64,000 nt of DNA from Xanthoparmelia taractica (taxonomy: Eukaryota; Ascomycota; Lecanoromycetes; Lecanorales; Parmeliaceae): contig JANQBS010000179.1 in assembly GCA_033085395.1 (NCBI GenBank), positions 19,568 through 83,567 on the forward strand, written 5' to 3'. The notes under the pieces were generated by a model. The model was not told where the DNA came from. It saw nothing but the letters and a program-made list of their open reading frames with translations, and made no database searches. Positions 1 to 11,569 of the stretch are shown piece by piece. Every line of letters begins with the position of its first letter. Position 1 is the first letter of the stretch. The position numbers were made by a program, and so were the translations under genes.

Positions 1-797
1 TCTACAATAGTCTTTAAACTAATTATTATGAAAATTTCGTGGTTAGCCTTAGCCCTAAGATTGCATATCCAGGTAGACACGAGTAGTGTGTGATTTTGGT
101 TTGTAACGATGTAATATTACATGCTACGGTCTTTTCCTGTCCACCAACATACTCACTCATCATTGTTCTTATGGTCTAACCCATCTCTGCTCTTTTCACT
201 GCAAATGCAACATTAGATGGTGATATAAGAGACTCAATTATTCCCAATCGTACGGGGGTCACATTGGTCTTGTCGTGCGCTACTCATATCCATAGCCTAA
301 AAGCGCAGGTCTCAATCTATACGATGCGAGACTTCCCTTTGACCGATGAATAGCATGGAATATCCAGGTATCCTAGACTTGGTGTCCAGACACCGAATCA
401 TCAACTGCCGACGCCTCATCTCCAAAGTCGGAAAAGCCACTTCGCAAAAGGCAGACTCAAAGTATTGTATGAGATTTGAGGTACTAGCTGTTATCTTAAT
501 CTTCTGGCTCTGAGACAAATGCGAACCCACAATCGGACCCAACAGTGTTGCAAGCCTTGTGTAAAATCGTAGGTCTATTCCGAAAGACTACGCCATTTGC
601 AAAGCTAGAGCGCGGAGAATGTGCCTTGCTTGTAATCACTCCAAAGTAATCACGTCTTTACCAGCTTTCCCCAGCCGCTGTTGACATAGCCCATCAACGC
701 TCCATTCTTCGTTTGCCTACCGCAACCTCCTCTTTCGCGAATATTACCATCAGTATCATTCATCGCTCGTGGTCCCAAGATACGTTGACATATCTCC
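1..797. other. no gene seen
   Basis: No open frame here has a signal peptide, a recognisable domain or splice sites that extend it. The short frames look like chance. It may include the 3' flank of the minus-strand secreted-protein gene that ends at 798. Confidence 0.5.
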
Positions 798-1370
798 TCA
801 GGAAACTCCGATCGCCGGATCCAACAGCGTGTGGTTCAGCAGCTCTACAGGAACGGCACTCCCGGTCGCATTCCTCGCATTCCTTGGCCCAATAATGCTA
901 ACATAAAACGTCAGAGAAGCTCCCAGTACGTCCATACCGCCCCATCTCAGCAGCCCCCATTTTGGATTCATCCTTGTTCCCACACAATTATCAACGAGCC
1001 CCCTCGCAACCACCAGGACATCCGCAAACCGAAAGGTATAAGCGTCGTCATCGTTCTCGCAGCTCACAAAGATGAGGCATTCTCCAGACTCCCAACCTCG
1101 TGGCAGTAGCATCCCTCGTCGCCAATTCTTGCTCCAGCGCATTGGAGTTGTGAAATCAGGAGTACGGGCAAGAACGAGTAGAGCATTACGGCAGTCTTGA
1201 AGGTTGGTTTCAGAAATCGTGGGGTCGAGATCGGGGGTGAAGCATTGTCGTCTGACACGGTTTGGTGCGGTAGGGTTGAGATTGATGAGGGTAGAAGTCG
1301 CATGGTGAGCGAGGCTGGACAGCAGCAATAAGAACCAAAGAAGCATGATCGGACAGCTGTGTGGCAACAC
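798..1370 (-). CDS. small secreted cysteine-containing protein
   Basis: Single-exon frame of 190 residues; no function is known to me. The N-terminus is a clear signal peptide: a Leu-rich core at about residues 9-22, ending near HHATS. A second Met at residue 9 would give a more typical signal peptide and may be the true start. The mature part has cysteines near positions 43, 60, 99, 105 and 129, arranged as QCF, DCRNAL, SGECLIFVSC and VDNCVG, and ends with a beta-like segment (LTFYVSIIG). The same order (Cys, then C-x-x-A-L/V, then a C-hydrophobic strand, then an A-x-x-(V/L)-(V/I)-x-x-C helix, then a Gly-rich turn and final strand) recurs in both halves of the gene at 15812-17502, so I place them in one family of fungal secreted proteins. 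Extracellular location is inferred from the signal peptide. It could be an effector or a wall-associated protein; nothing in the sequence decides. Confidence 0.72.
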   Translation of the reverse strand: MLPHSCPIMLLWFLLLLSSLAHHATSTLINLNPTAPNRVRRQCFTPDLDPTISETNLQDCRNALLVLARTPDFTTPMRWSKNWRRGMLLPRGWESGECLIFVSCENDDDAYTFRFADVLVVARGLVDNCVGTRMNPKWGLLRWGGMDVLGASLTFYVSIIGPRNARNATGSAVPVELLNHTLLDPAIGVS

Positions 1371-2916
1371 GCTATCTATCTCGTTGTCTCGTCAGTCAAT
1401 ATGGGAGAGCTCTTGCTAATTCGAGACACCCTAGTCGAAAAAAGAAAACTCTTGTGGCTGGACTCATCAGAATATCGAAATTAATTGGCAAACGAGAAGA
1501 ATCTACCCTCGAGAAGCACGGGGTCTGTTACTTCGCGACGCTAATCGTGCGCAACAATATAGGCGCCATCGCGGGATTTTCATGCATATCAAGTCCAATG
1601 CATATTTTGCACCTATCTTCGTCCCATGCGCACCATTTCCTTCTAAACGGAGGGCTTTGTTCTTTTGGATATGAACTTACAGTATGGTTTGGCCGCCAAA
1701 ACTAGCGACGCCTGTTGTCCACTTCCGACGTTCTTTGAGCACCAGCCTTCATTCAGACTAATTATATAACACAAATCCAGTATGCGGCTCTATTCAGGTC
1801 AGCTATTCGGTCGGCTGGGGCAGCGGGAGCAAACCACTCACTTTGGTTATGGACACTTGACGCGGGATTTCCAAACCCGGGCACCAAGGTGCAAGGCCGT
1901 ACACTCTACACACCACACCAACGTAAACACAGACACCACAACCCAATCAATCTGCACACCGACTAATCCTCCAACCACAACCGCATCTCCAACTCTCCCT
2001 CTCAAACGCAAACGCAAAAGCACCCTCCCGTCCCCTCCTCATCCGGTTGCCTATTATACACACATCCACGCTCTCCCTCTCCTTCTTCACCTTCACAGCG
2101 CACATTGATCAAACAGACCAAGCCCAAATATGCCCCGGGGCGCATGATCCTTATCTCTTTGCCCGCCGTACGCGCAGCAATAATCTATCCGCAAGACGTC
2201 CGTTCGTGAAGCGGGGGATAGCGCAGCATTGATTTGCAAGTGTAGGCGGAAGGGTGTCGATGATGACTTCGACTAAAGGCCGGAGGGCTCGGAGTCTGTC
2301 TCGATAGAAGACATCATCATCGTCACTGCTACTAGTGGTGGTGGTGGTGGTGATGGTGTCTGCGTCAGCGTCGGTATCCGTCCAGATGATGGGTCGAATC
2401 AAGGATGCGAAATCGCGAGCGCCTCGGTTTGATCTCCCCTCTTGTATTATCATGCACCGATTTTGGTTCATTGGCTGGGTTTTTTTTTTTTTTTCTTTGT
2501 TTCTTCTCCTTGGTGTGCTTTGCTATACTATCACTTGAGAGGTAATATGGGAAGTGAAAGTGAGTCATGCAGGGCAGAGCAGAAAAGAGCAAACGAGATC
2601 TCCAAGCGCGATACGCGGGAAACGAAAAGGGGAGCTGCGGAATGGGATGGGATGGGATTGGACTGAAAAGATTAACCCCGGACGGACAAACAAACAAACA
2701 ATACGAGATCAATCTCATATTAGCATTACCGATATGCTATCCTATTATCAAACCTCTATCGCCTTTTTTTGTTGATTGACCCATCAACCGAACAGATACC
2801 GCATATCATACTCCAGCCGCGTCTCCCATCTATGCCAAAGAACATACATGGAGGAACCCTACCTACCCTATCCATCGCTGCACAGCCCCAGCAGCGGCAA
2901 GCCAATGCTCTGACGC
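1371..2916. other. intergenic, low complexity, no gene seen
   Basis: No supported gene. It includes a GT/GGT-rich microsatellite at about 2334-2360 and a T-run at about 2480-2494. A minus-strand frame at 2151-2471 is largely the translation of the GGT repeat and I do not call it. Confidence 0.5.
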
Positions 2917-3703
2917 CTACTCCAAGATAGCAACGGGCATCAAGTCCACCTGCGCACAGCTGCTCGGGAACGAGGCGGGCTGATAGAAACCGGCTCTCCA
3001 GAACAGCTGCGGGATGCCGTGCCACCAGTCGCAAGCTACGAATGAAGTTAGCCAAACACGAAGAAGAAGAAGAAGGAGGAGGAGGAGAAGAGAAACAGGA
3101 AGAGGAGATATCTTGGATAGATAGGATTTTTGGGTGGGGTAAAGGGAAGAAGGACTCACCAAGCCAACCGCCAAACTCGCCCGTATACTCGCCCCATTGC
3201 AAGCCCGACTCATTGAAGAAGAAGCCTGAATCGCCGTAGCCGGCGTTGATGGCCACAAAATCCCATTCTGCATACGCAACACAACAACATCAGCGCCTTT
3301 GCTCTTTCTTTCCTCTCGCAAACACCATCTCATCTCATCTCAGGGGGTAGTTGGGAAGGGAGATAATACCGGCATAGTAATCATAATCAACCATGTTCAT
3401 GCCCCAGGGGAACGCGGTGCCGAGGTCGAATTGCTGGTTGGTGCCGTTCAAATAGCCTGCTGCGGCGACATCGATGGATTGGAGGGTGGCGTCGTTCAGG
3501 CCGGCGCCGGTGTGATAGCCACTGACGAAGAGGCCGTTTTTGTCTGGGTTGCCGTAGCCTTTGACTTGTGTTTGGAGGTAGTAGCGGCTTGGGGGGGTAA
3601 TGGTTCCGTTTGTAGTTGCGTTGGTTGGATAGGGTGGTGTGGCGAGGGCGAGAGCAGGTGGGAGGGCGAGGAGGGAGGCGAGGGCAGGGAGAGTGAATTT
3701 CAT
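2917..3703 (-). CDS. secreted protein of the CDWWHG family (DUF7907-like), paralogue 1
   Basis: Three exons on the minus strand: 3703-3370, 3267-3160 and 3035-2917 (561 bases, 186 residues). The donors are GTATTA and GTGAGT, the acceptors TGCAG and CGTAG. The start at 3703 gives a classic signal peptide (MKFTLPALASLLALPPALA). The mature protein has the motifs YYLQTQV, GLFVSGYHTGAGLNDA, INAGYGDSGFFFNESGLQW, GGWL and, across the last intron, ACDWWHGIPQLFW, ending with a single late Cys near PSSCAQV. I recall this layout as the fungal secreted family DUF7907; the name is from memory and unverified. Two conserved cysteines probably form a disulfide. Two Asn-linked sites (NATTNGT) lie just after the signal. 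A paralogue at 14033-14936 shares the same positions for its last two introns, so the pair arose by duplication. Molecular function is unknown. Confidence 0.85.
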
Positions 3704-6101
3704 GTTGATGGTGTTGAGGGTTGTGAATTTAGTGAAGATGGGGGATAGTGGAGTGCAATGGAAAGAGGTTGTGTGAGTATTGAGTCGATGCTTCTGTCTT
3801 GGCGATGCGTTGACAAGAAGAAGAAAGAGCAACGACAGGAAGGGACGTTTTATACTGATCAAGCCTTGGCACGTCACCTTCCACCACGGCATATGCATAA
3901 CTTGTATATGATGACGGACAATGCAACACGCGTACTGCTGTACGTTCTCTTCCCGGCAGCAAACATAAGCAGCATATGACTTGCAGCTTCACCGCCAAAC
4001 AGCAGGGTCAGAGCTTGCGTTGCTTCAGACAATACGAGGTTGATGGAGCATATTTCATTGTAGAACAAGTGATCTGGTGATCGGATACAAGGTGCCGTCC
4101 GATCCGTATACGAAGTCCCGCATCCAATTACCTTCTAGAAGGAGATACTCGTTCTTGCCCGATTTCGGTAATTTACGGAGTGGCGCAAGGTCAGCTGACC
4201 CAATCACGATGTACGTTGGAAAGCCGAGTTGATGACATCTGGAGGTGATTGCATCAATTCTTGCAGCATGTTTCCAAGGCAAGCCAAAGCCGGAGCCACC
4301 GCCACACGCCCGTTGGGCCGGTCCACAAGGTGCACCGTGACGATACTGCAACTCATTATAGCTTCTGTAGCTTCCGTAAGCGGGAGCCGCGCTTCTTTTA
4401 TCGATGACGCCAGTGGTTAACGCCGTGGATAAGGGCGACAACAAGAGCGAGAGTGGGTGCAAGCGCCCATATCGTGTCCTGACTGGGTGTACCAAGATTT
4501 TTGCCACCAGCGCTACAAACATTACCCTTGCTTGCAGCAGACGTGGAGGAAGAAGAGCTGATGATGGCTGTGATGATGAAGATTGGAGGAGCGGTGCGTT
4601 GGTGCTACGCGCTGTCACCGTATCGCTGGCAGCGTTTTCTGTTGGTGGGGATGTTGCGGAAGAAGGATCTGCTGTGGTCACGAAGTAGCTTGAAGACGTG
4701 AATGGCACAATCTCGTAGATCGATAAGGCGGAGCACCAAGAGGTAGACGTAGAAGTGGACGATGTAGACCAGCTGCGCTAGATGCGCTCTGATGGCTCGT
4801 GGATGGAAAACATGGACAGTCCACGCTGTACGACGCAATACGAGTTTTCGTGCAAGGATATTGTATTTAGAGCAGCAAAGGTCGGTATAGACCGTGACTG
4901 TTAAGAATCTGTCAGCATCATGCTTTGGCACCCGATGCATGAGGGTTAATAATCACCTGAACGGTATGAGTCCAGGTGACTCCTGTCCACACTACTTGTC
5001 ACTCAATCAACTATTATTAACTGCTGTTGAGCCCGTATCGATCGGTTTGGCTTGCGAAGAAACTGCCATGATAGGCAAAATCGTTCGTTGCCCCTGCGAA
5101 GAGCTTGGTAGAAGCGCAGAATGAGAGCGCCAACTGTAGACATTGTACAATGTGCCTTCCCACTGGTTAACCTTCATTCTGAGGATAAAAAAAGAGGAAA
5201 AGCATCTTGGAGAAGCTCGGTCAGTAATTGAACGTGGCGCATTACCTTGGGAACATATGCCGCCAAGACTCAAGGCTTGCATACAACGGCTAACCCACCA
5301 CTGCCGGTCAGCCAACTACCTTGCAGGATGCATGAAGGATACGCCTGACCATTTAACCTCTTCAACCCGTGGTGTGCCCTGCAACAGATAAAAAATCAAA
5401 ACAGAAATAAGAAAGGGAGAAGGCTGACTTGGAGCAGACTGCGAGGAGTGTGAAGGCGATGACGCCAGGGCTCGAACAGGACAGGATCTAGAGTCATACA
5501 ACCCATAGAAAGAGAAACAACGTCCAGTGCGGTTACAGAACATATTCTTAGAATCCTTCAGGTCATGCTATTGCAATCCAGGAAGGTCAATCAAATACGC
5601 TTACCACCTTCCTAATTCACATGCCGGGAGCTGAGCATTTCATGCGCTGAAAAGCCTTGCTCAACCAAAGCCGATAGAACCTCCGACACGAACTTCAGAG
5701 GATCCAATATTATTGCAGGCGAAGATGCAGTTGCAAACGTCTTGCGGTTCGGGGGACACGCAGTGCTTTCCATACGGCGAGGCCGAGCGGTTAGGGCTAC
5801 GACCGGCTACGCCGTTGCTAGCCCCAGTGCAACAGTAGCCCTAGAAATACAGTGCAACAAAGGTCTAATCACATACGGAAAACGAGATGATGGCAGAAGC
5901 TCGCAAATAGATTTCCATAAAGACACAAGTTGCAAGAGGTGATTAATGACAGCGGCTACGTTTTTCTCAAAGTCTATAGCTAAATATGCCTGGTTCTAGC
6001 GTTTGAGTGAGAGCCTTTTGATTCCAAAATGTATCGCAATGGATACCCAAAAGGAGATCTCGCTTCTGTATTCCCTGCGCATACCATAAATATGTTGTAC
6101 G
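3704..6101. other. intergenic with a possible Ser/Thr-rich gene relic
   Basis: No intact gene. On the minus strand between about 4940 and 4400 there are Ser/Thr-rich segments in shifting frames, followed by a hydrophobic stretch (TIWALAPTLALVVALIHG at about 4465-4415) that resembles the end of a wall or membrane mucin-like protein. The frames are interrupted and no splice solution joins them, so this may be a decayed gene. Nothing is recognised between 5000 and 6100. Confidence 0.35.
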
Positions 6102-6969
6102 CTACGAGAAAGGGACCAGGCTCGACCCTTTTAAAACCACAGTCCATTCATCCTCCTCATTCACATGCACGTCGACGGCTATCCACTCTCCCTCAACCAG
6201 AGGTGCCGAATTCCGTTGCTCCTTATTGGTACGTGGTTCTACTACTACGACGATGCGCTGCTGAGCTCCACCATCAACAGCAGAGACAGCCTCCTTTGTC
6301 TCCTGGGGTCGAGTAGGTGATGGTGCTATTATGTTGTGTGTACGCATAAGACGCATCCGCTCGGCGATGGTAGTCGGTGCTGTAGTCCCTTGTGTCGCTA
6401 AAGTCCGTTTGCTCGACAGTGTGATACCACGAGAAGCGACGCTGACGGATGGAGAGTCTTTCTTAATAGCAGCAGCCATTTCTTGCTTCAGCTTTCCCAG
6501 GCATTCTTTCCACTCCGCTGACATATACCTTTTATTATGAGTAGCCGTATAGATCGTGGCATATCGGCGTGACTTTGGATCCGCGTCCTAGCGAACATCA
6601 ACACTCTCGATCTTCAAAGTGTAGAGAGCGAAACTGACCCCGCGAAATCCGATCAATACGCGACCATCGATATCTCGACAATCAAGCGATGAGATCAGTA
6701 ACCCTTGCTCCTTGTAAACGCTATCCTATATAGATTTAGCGAAGAACAACCTTGAAGATAGATCATAGGCAAAATCATACCAGAGCATAGGATAATTCAT
6801 CCATGTCGCCACCTGACACCATCTACCGATCTCCCAGGGAGGGATCCATGGTACACCACAGATGGTCGTAGCGCGAGAATATGCCAGGGTCTTTGTCGAT
6901 ATCGGCGTTGAGGATCTTGGTGATAAGATCGATGAGCGAGTTCGGGCTTTGCATGAGGGCGCTGGGCAT
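6102..6969 (-). pseudogene. orphan three-exon gene with one in-frame stop
   Basis: Minus-strand exons 6969-6781, 6725-6639 and 6587-6102 join in phase to 254 codons. The introns begin GTATGA and GTCAGT and end ATATAG and GCTAG, 55 and 51 bases long. The predicted protein starts MPSALMQSPNSLIDLITKIL, has a compact middle (LLISSLDCRDIDGRVLIGF) and a Lys/Glu-rich helix (SAEWKECLGKLKQEMAAAIK) before a Ser/Thr-rich linker and an acidic-aromatic end (EEDEWTVVLKG). I do not recognise the family. Codon 49 is TAG (6825-6823) with good coding sequence on both sides in the same frame, and no splice alternative in phase removes it. Either the gene is dead or the model misses an intron. If the 51-base second intron were retained it would add another stop at its end, which supports its being spliced. 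Confidence 0.45.
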
Positions 6970-8555
6970 AATGATTGGGATTGCGCGATGTCTTGTGCCT
7001 GAATGATTAGGTTTGCATTTCAGTTGTAGAAGGGAGGCTTCCCGCAGAGACTGAATCTAGATCGTTAAGTACTAGCGGCTGGCAGGTGAAGGTGTTAACT
7101 GAGAAATGAGAAACGTGCAATTTTCCGCATTTTCATTTATCGCACAGCCAGTCAGCTTTTCAACACAGAATAAACAAAGGTCGTGATAGCTTCACTGAAG
7201 AGTAACTCTCGCAGCTGTGTTATTCACGGAAAGACGTTTCAATAAAGAGTATAGAGCAAGCAGGGTTTCCCAGTAGCTCATCGGAGCCTCCAAGCCCTTA
7301 TAAATGTGAAATGACCTCTAGTCATGGCACAAGGCTCAAACGATAAGTACTCCTTTTGTAGTTTGCTGCTCAAACATCTTTGAGAGGCAAAGGTATCCTC
7401 AGATGACAGCCTGATATAAGCGCTCTTTCGAGCAAACTGTCATGGTTTTCGGTGCAAAGCTAGCCGTTACACCTGCTCAGGAGCGGCACCTGAGAAACAA
7501 GGTAGCATGGCTGATCACTGATAAGTCCAAGGACTACATTTTCTTCAAAATCTATTCTTGAATACCACTACTGCGATCGCATTGGTTGTGAAAGGTTTCG
7601 CAAGACGATCGATGCTTAACGAGGGTCTAGAGCGCTGCTGAGGCAGAGTTCTGCAAGGCAGAGGCATGTAAGCCGGACCTGAGGCATAAAGTATGCATGG
7701 ATGATGCAGAACCGACCATCTGATTCGAGTTTATGAAAATAGTTCTCAGCTATGAGCTGCCTTGCGATAAAGGCACCATAGCGTTGTTTTGTTCCAACTT
7801 GCCTTCCATTTCGGTCAACGGTTGCCGGTAAACGTTATCAGACTTGACGAGGGTCCTAATCTGATGTCATCGCGGACTCTCACGCCAATGGAAACCCCTA
7901 AACAGGCAGCTATCAAGTCAAGTAGCAACGTCTTTTGCCCAAGGCTCACTTTATGAAAGAAGATCGCTTAAATTTGCCAACAGGGGGCTGTGAGAATTAT
8001 GCATCTGCATCTTATAGGGTTGCGAAATGCAATGGGAAGCGACTCCTCGCTTCTAAGAATACTCTATCGAGGCGATTGGCTGGGTATGCATGACCCGGAG
8101 AATACCGAAGGCCATATTAAGAAGTTTCGGCCGAGGGCCGCGCCGCCAGCCAGCCGCCCACCATCACAAGGCTGAAATAGCCATGCATAAGCATCTCATA
8201 CCTCTAGCGGAATCCTTTCGTCTGTCTCATCCACTCATGAACAGGCGCGGGGGACCATGGGGCCCAAGTATTGCCCATTTCAGCGATGCGCGTTCCAGAG
8301 GATGATATGCGCCACTGCCAAGCTTGGATAAAGCTGCGAAGGCTGTGGAAATTAATACAAGGTGAATGCTACGGCTGAAAATTCGCTGTAGTAACACGAT
8401 TGCTGGAGAAACGAGGGAGATACGCACACGCATCAATGCCCGTTCAATTAGAATAACAGTGGCTGTTGGGTGCTCAAGGTATGTATCTGAGTTTAGGATT
8501 CTTGGTGCCCAAATCCTTACGACGATGTGTCTCGGTTTATAGCATACGATGGTAA
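6970..8555. other. intergenic, no gene seen
   Basis: No coding frame supported on either strand. It contains the upstream side of the orphan at 6102-6969 and the downstream side of the rhodopsin-like gene ending at 8556. Base composition is ordinary. Confidence 0.5.
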
Positions 8556-9899
8556 TCAGTGACTATACAGCCGGACAACTGGGGTCTCCCGCGGTGACCG
8601 TATCTCTTCGTACCTCTCTCTCGGTCCAGCCAGAACACTATAATTGTGCTGAGCGTAGACGTCGTCCATGGGAAGTATAGCCTCTTCGAAGGTGACCGTC
8701 GAAGTGTGCCGCTTGTGACGAGTGTTCTCGCTTGCGATGATAGAACCTGGACGGACTAGTCGGGCGTTGAGTGGGATGCTAGGACCGTTGCTCACAATTC
8801 TTGTGGCCCTGTCTAAGCGGTCCTCGTTTAGTCCGGAACGTCTAGATCGTTCAGATCTTGTATATAAGATTCTGAAGGAGGCGACGCAGGCGACGACAAT
8901 TGCTAGAGATTTGCTCGATCAGCTCTGTATTGAGGCGGAAAAGGATGAGATAGAGTGTGAAAGCGTACCAACTGTCATCTCCAGCCCGCTCCACAGCAGA
9001 AGCCAGGTAAGGTCGAGAAGAGGCCCGTCTGTTGTCAGGACGATTCGGATGATTGAGACGCTTATGATGAATATTATCAAGCAAAAGATGCCGGTAAGTG
9101 CTAGCTTCTTCCGTAATTCTACTGACGCGTTCCAGAGGAGGTTTGTCGATATCAGGATTACTGGTACGTCGTCAGGTTTCGCTACTTGCATGCGAATGCG
9201 CCGTATACGTGATACTTACTAAGGGCATCTGTTGTAGTGTCGAACACGGTACCTAGCTCGAGATAGGTAGACGTATAACGAGCGGCGTGGGTGCGTCGAC
9301 ATTCCGCTGTGGTCTATCTATTAACCCACGTTTTTCTCGGTTTGAGGAACGTTTACCTAGGCCTCCTGGTTCCACCAAACACTTGTAATCGATCGTGCCC
9401 AAGCATATAATATACGAAGCAACGGTATACCCAAGGACACAATACCAGAATATTCTCTGTCTTCGTATGTCGATGCCGAGTTTGCGGAAGAAGAGTAGAA
9501 ACGATAGTTTGATGCTCCATAAAGCCGTGTAATAGAGCAGGTAAGACGTAAAAATGCTATGGAGCGGAGGTAGGGATCTCTGCACGTTATCGACTGCAAT
9601 GACGGCGTATAGCTCGTTGGCAGTCTTCTGCCAAAGAGCAGCATTGGCGAGATTCATAAACCATGCTGCAAGTACGAAAGGATCTTCAACATGGAGCCGC
9701 CGGAAAATCTTGAGGCGAACGTAGAAGCGGAACAGCAAGAAGCAGAACGAGACTGCTACACCTGCCCACAACGTCCCCTACGTCGGAGTCAACGGCCAAT
9801 CTTGCAGGGATATGGGTTGCCTACGAGAAGCTTTCTTTCGCTGACCCTTGCAGGTGCGACATAGTCTTGATACTCTGGCGTGAATCCTAAAGATGACAT
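8556..9899 (-). CDS. rhodopsin-like (SAT4/PTH11-type) seven-helix membrane protein
   Basis: Five exons on the minus strand: 9899-9825, 9777-9357, 9306-9220, 9160-8969 and 8902-8556. They total 1122 bases, 373 residues; all four introns are 47-66 bases long and every junction keeps phase. The start at 9899 gives a short polar N-terminus, then helix 1 (LLGTLWAGVAVSFCFLLFRF). Family marks are the acidic-aromatic start of helix 2 (HVEDPFVLAAWF), LYYTALWSIKLSFLLFFRKLG, the short Cys-bearing loop after CLGTIDYKCL, the helix-5 entry DTTTDAL and the LLWN...ELRKKLAL loop, and a last helix rich in V/A/C followed by SFRILY. The C-terminal about 100 residues are hydrophilic and cytosolic. Fungal members are usually annotated as rhodopsin-domain integral membrane proteins. 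Roles in surface sensing are inferred from PTH11 and not shown for this subgroup; the protein lacks a CFEM domain. A second member is at 32472-33872. Confidence 0.85.
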
Positions 9900-10856
9900 C
9901 GAGAGGCAACGATGAATTAAGGCGTATAAGATGTAAAGATGAGGGAATAGGAATGAAGAAGGAAGTTGCAGTCCAATGATGGAGGGTGATTGAGACTGTC
10001 GAGCTTAATGGTTTTTGGAACTATGGTCTGACAGGGGTCGATCCCATCCTCCCGGACGGACAAGGTCATTCACTCCGACGGATGATGTAAGACTGCATCG
10101 CGATTGGACCAATCGCAGTAGTGCCGAAGCACAGATGCAGGCACTTCACTATTGCTCACGTGCGTCTGATAGTCGGAGCCCTATGCAGCTGAGAATGCAA
10201 AAGTCCGGGCCCCTTTTCTGCTAGAGATGTTTGGGTTCTTGACTTCTGAGCAGGTGTTTGCTCCTCGCTATGGACTAAGGCTTCCATAGTAAACGCGCAT
10301 CCTTCGGTTTATGCGGATATATCATACCGGCTTGAGCATAGAAATCCCACTGCCGCGCCCTCTGGTACCAATCATCGGTCGAAGACCTTGTACACTAGTG
10401 GACTTCAAGGTGTATATAGACGCGTCAGAACCCTAGTTGTACAGCAGCTGCAGCAGGCTCGACTCGAATCTGGTGGAGGACTCTGCATGAGCTGAGTCGT
10501 TGGATCGAATGGATTAGAAATAGATGTTACATTGCGCATGTGGGAAAGCTGTGAATGAGAGGTGATGAACAGCCTCTGTTTGAAGCTGAGCGAAGATCAT
10601 GGCTGAGACAGCGAAGCCAGGCTCGTCCAGACCTTATCTGTTACCCTACTTCTAGCCTCCTCCCACAAGGTCATGCAGCCTTATTCCTACGTACCCTTGT
10701 CACCTTCCCACTTTCCTCAGCCTTGTGACAGGACTCCAAATTTGCCCCTTGCATTTCTCAGCGGCTCTCCCTCATTACTTGTACAGCCTTATTTTCAAAT
10801 CTGTCCGTGCCTTGTGCACCAATATTATCACCGCTGACAGACTTGACAGCTGCATC
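9900..10856. other. intergenic, no gene seen
   Basis: Upstream region of the rhodopsin-like gene; no supported coding frame. It runs directly into the MITE-like element at 10857. Confidence 0.5.
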
Positions 10857-10888
10857 CACCAGGGGGTGTCAGAAGTCTGCATACTGAG
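10857..10888 (+). repeat. left terminal inverted repeat of the MITE-like element
   Basis: Matches the reverse complement of 11098-11129 at 30 of 32 positions. Confidence 0.85.
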
Positions 10889-11097
10889 TCTCGCTTAATT
10901 TCGCCGAGCTAAGAATATCTAAAAAAGCTCTTTCTTCGCATTTGATTTTCGTAACGTAACCTGCGTCAAATCTCTTAAAACTTATATCTATAAGTAGCTT
11001 GATGTCTTTCCTTTCATAGTGCTGAGTTTGGAGATAGTATATTAGATTTAGATAATGTCAAGTCGGCTGAGAGAAGACCACTTAATGACGGCTAAGC

Positions 11098-11129
11098 CTC
11101 GGTATGTAGACTTCTGACACCCCCTGGTG
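11098..11129 (-). repeat. right terminal inverted repeat of the MITE-like element
   Basis: Its reverse complement matches 10857-10888 with two mismatches. It is followed by ATC, which also precedes the left end. Confidence 0.85.
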
Positions 11130-11569
11130 ATCGGCGTCACCGTAAATGGCTTTTTCAAGGCTCAATTGTTTTATCTCGCTTTTTCGTAGCTGTCTGCAAT
11201 GCAATAAGGCTAGGGGTAAGCCGACAATGTGTTATGGTGGAAATTCAATTCAGAGCTTCTCCTTGCAAATGCTAAGCCGTAATTCCATGACTAAGCAGCG
11301 TTGTGCGGAGCTGGCTAAACCAACAAGAGTTAGCTGGTCTTGGCTGCTGAGTGAGGTAGATTCTCTGGCCTGGTGGGCCATCCTTTGAATATATCAGCAA
11401 TACTTCTACCCACACGATCCTGAATCTCATCCATCTTCTCCTGTAGGGCTAGGTGAGCCACAATCGGGAGTTGTGGGGCGGGGATTGCTGGGTCATGGGC
11501 TTAGAGAGGCTTGGTACTGTGAGGCAAGTACAAGTAATATACTACTACCGTCTTACATATCACGGTATT
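11130..11569. other. intergenic, no gene seen
   Basis: Short stretch between the MITE-like element and the 3' end of the minus-strand orphan at 11570. The plus-strand frame at 11146-11388 has no recognisable features. Confidence 0.5.

Larger units (their letters stand above)
10857..11129. mobile_element. MITE-like DNA element with 32-base terminal inverted repeats
   Basis: A 273-base element bounded by 32-base inverted repeats that differ at two positions. The ends begin CACCAGGGGGTGTCAGAAGT. Both flanks carry ATC (10854-10856 and 11130-11132), a possible 3-base target duplication. The interior is more AT-rich than its surroundings and has no open frame, so the element is non-autonomous. Length, near-perfect ends and lack of coding capacity fit a miniature inverted-repeat transposable element. 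The superfamily is uncertain: a 3-base target would suit PIF/Harbinger or CACTA types. Confidence 0.8.

Noticed and set aside
2151..2471. 106-codon minus-strand frame with Thr and Asp runs
   Set aside because: Most of it is the translation of a GGT/GAT microsatellite; no domain or splice continuation.
4055..4940. Ser/Thr-rich minus-strand frames followed by a hydrophobic segment, like a wall mucin or WSC-type protein
   Set aside because: The coding-looking pieces lie in different frames and no set of splice sites joins them; reported only as a possible relic in the intergenic note.
5440..5490. GTTCGAGCCC-like T-loop sequence on the minus strand
   Set aside because: The T stem does not pair and there is no anticodon or D arm upstream.
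5770..5845. Segment resembling the 5' half of a tRNA-Ser/Leu (GGCCGAGCGGTTAGGGC)
   Set aside because: No matching T arm or acceptor stem downstream; the cloverleaf cannot be completed.
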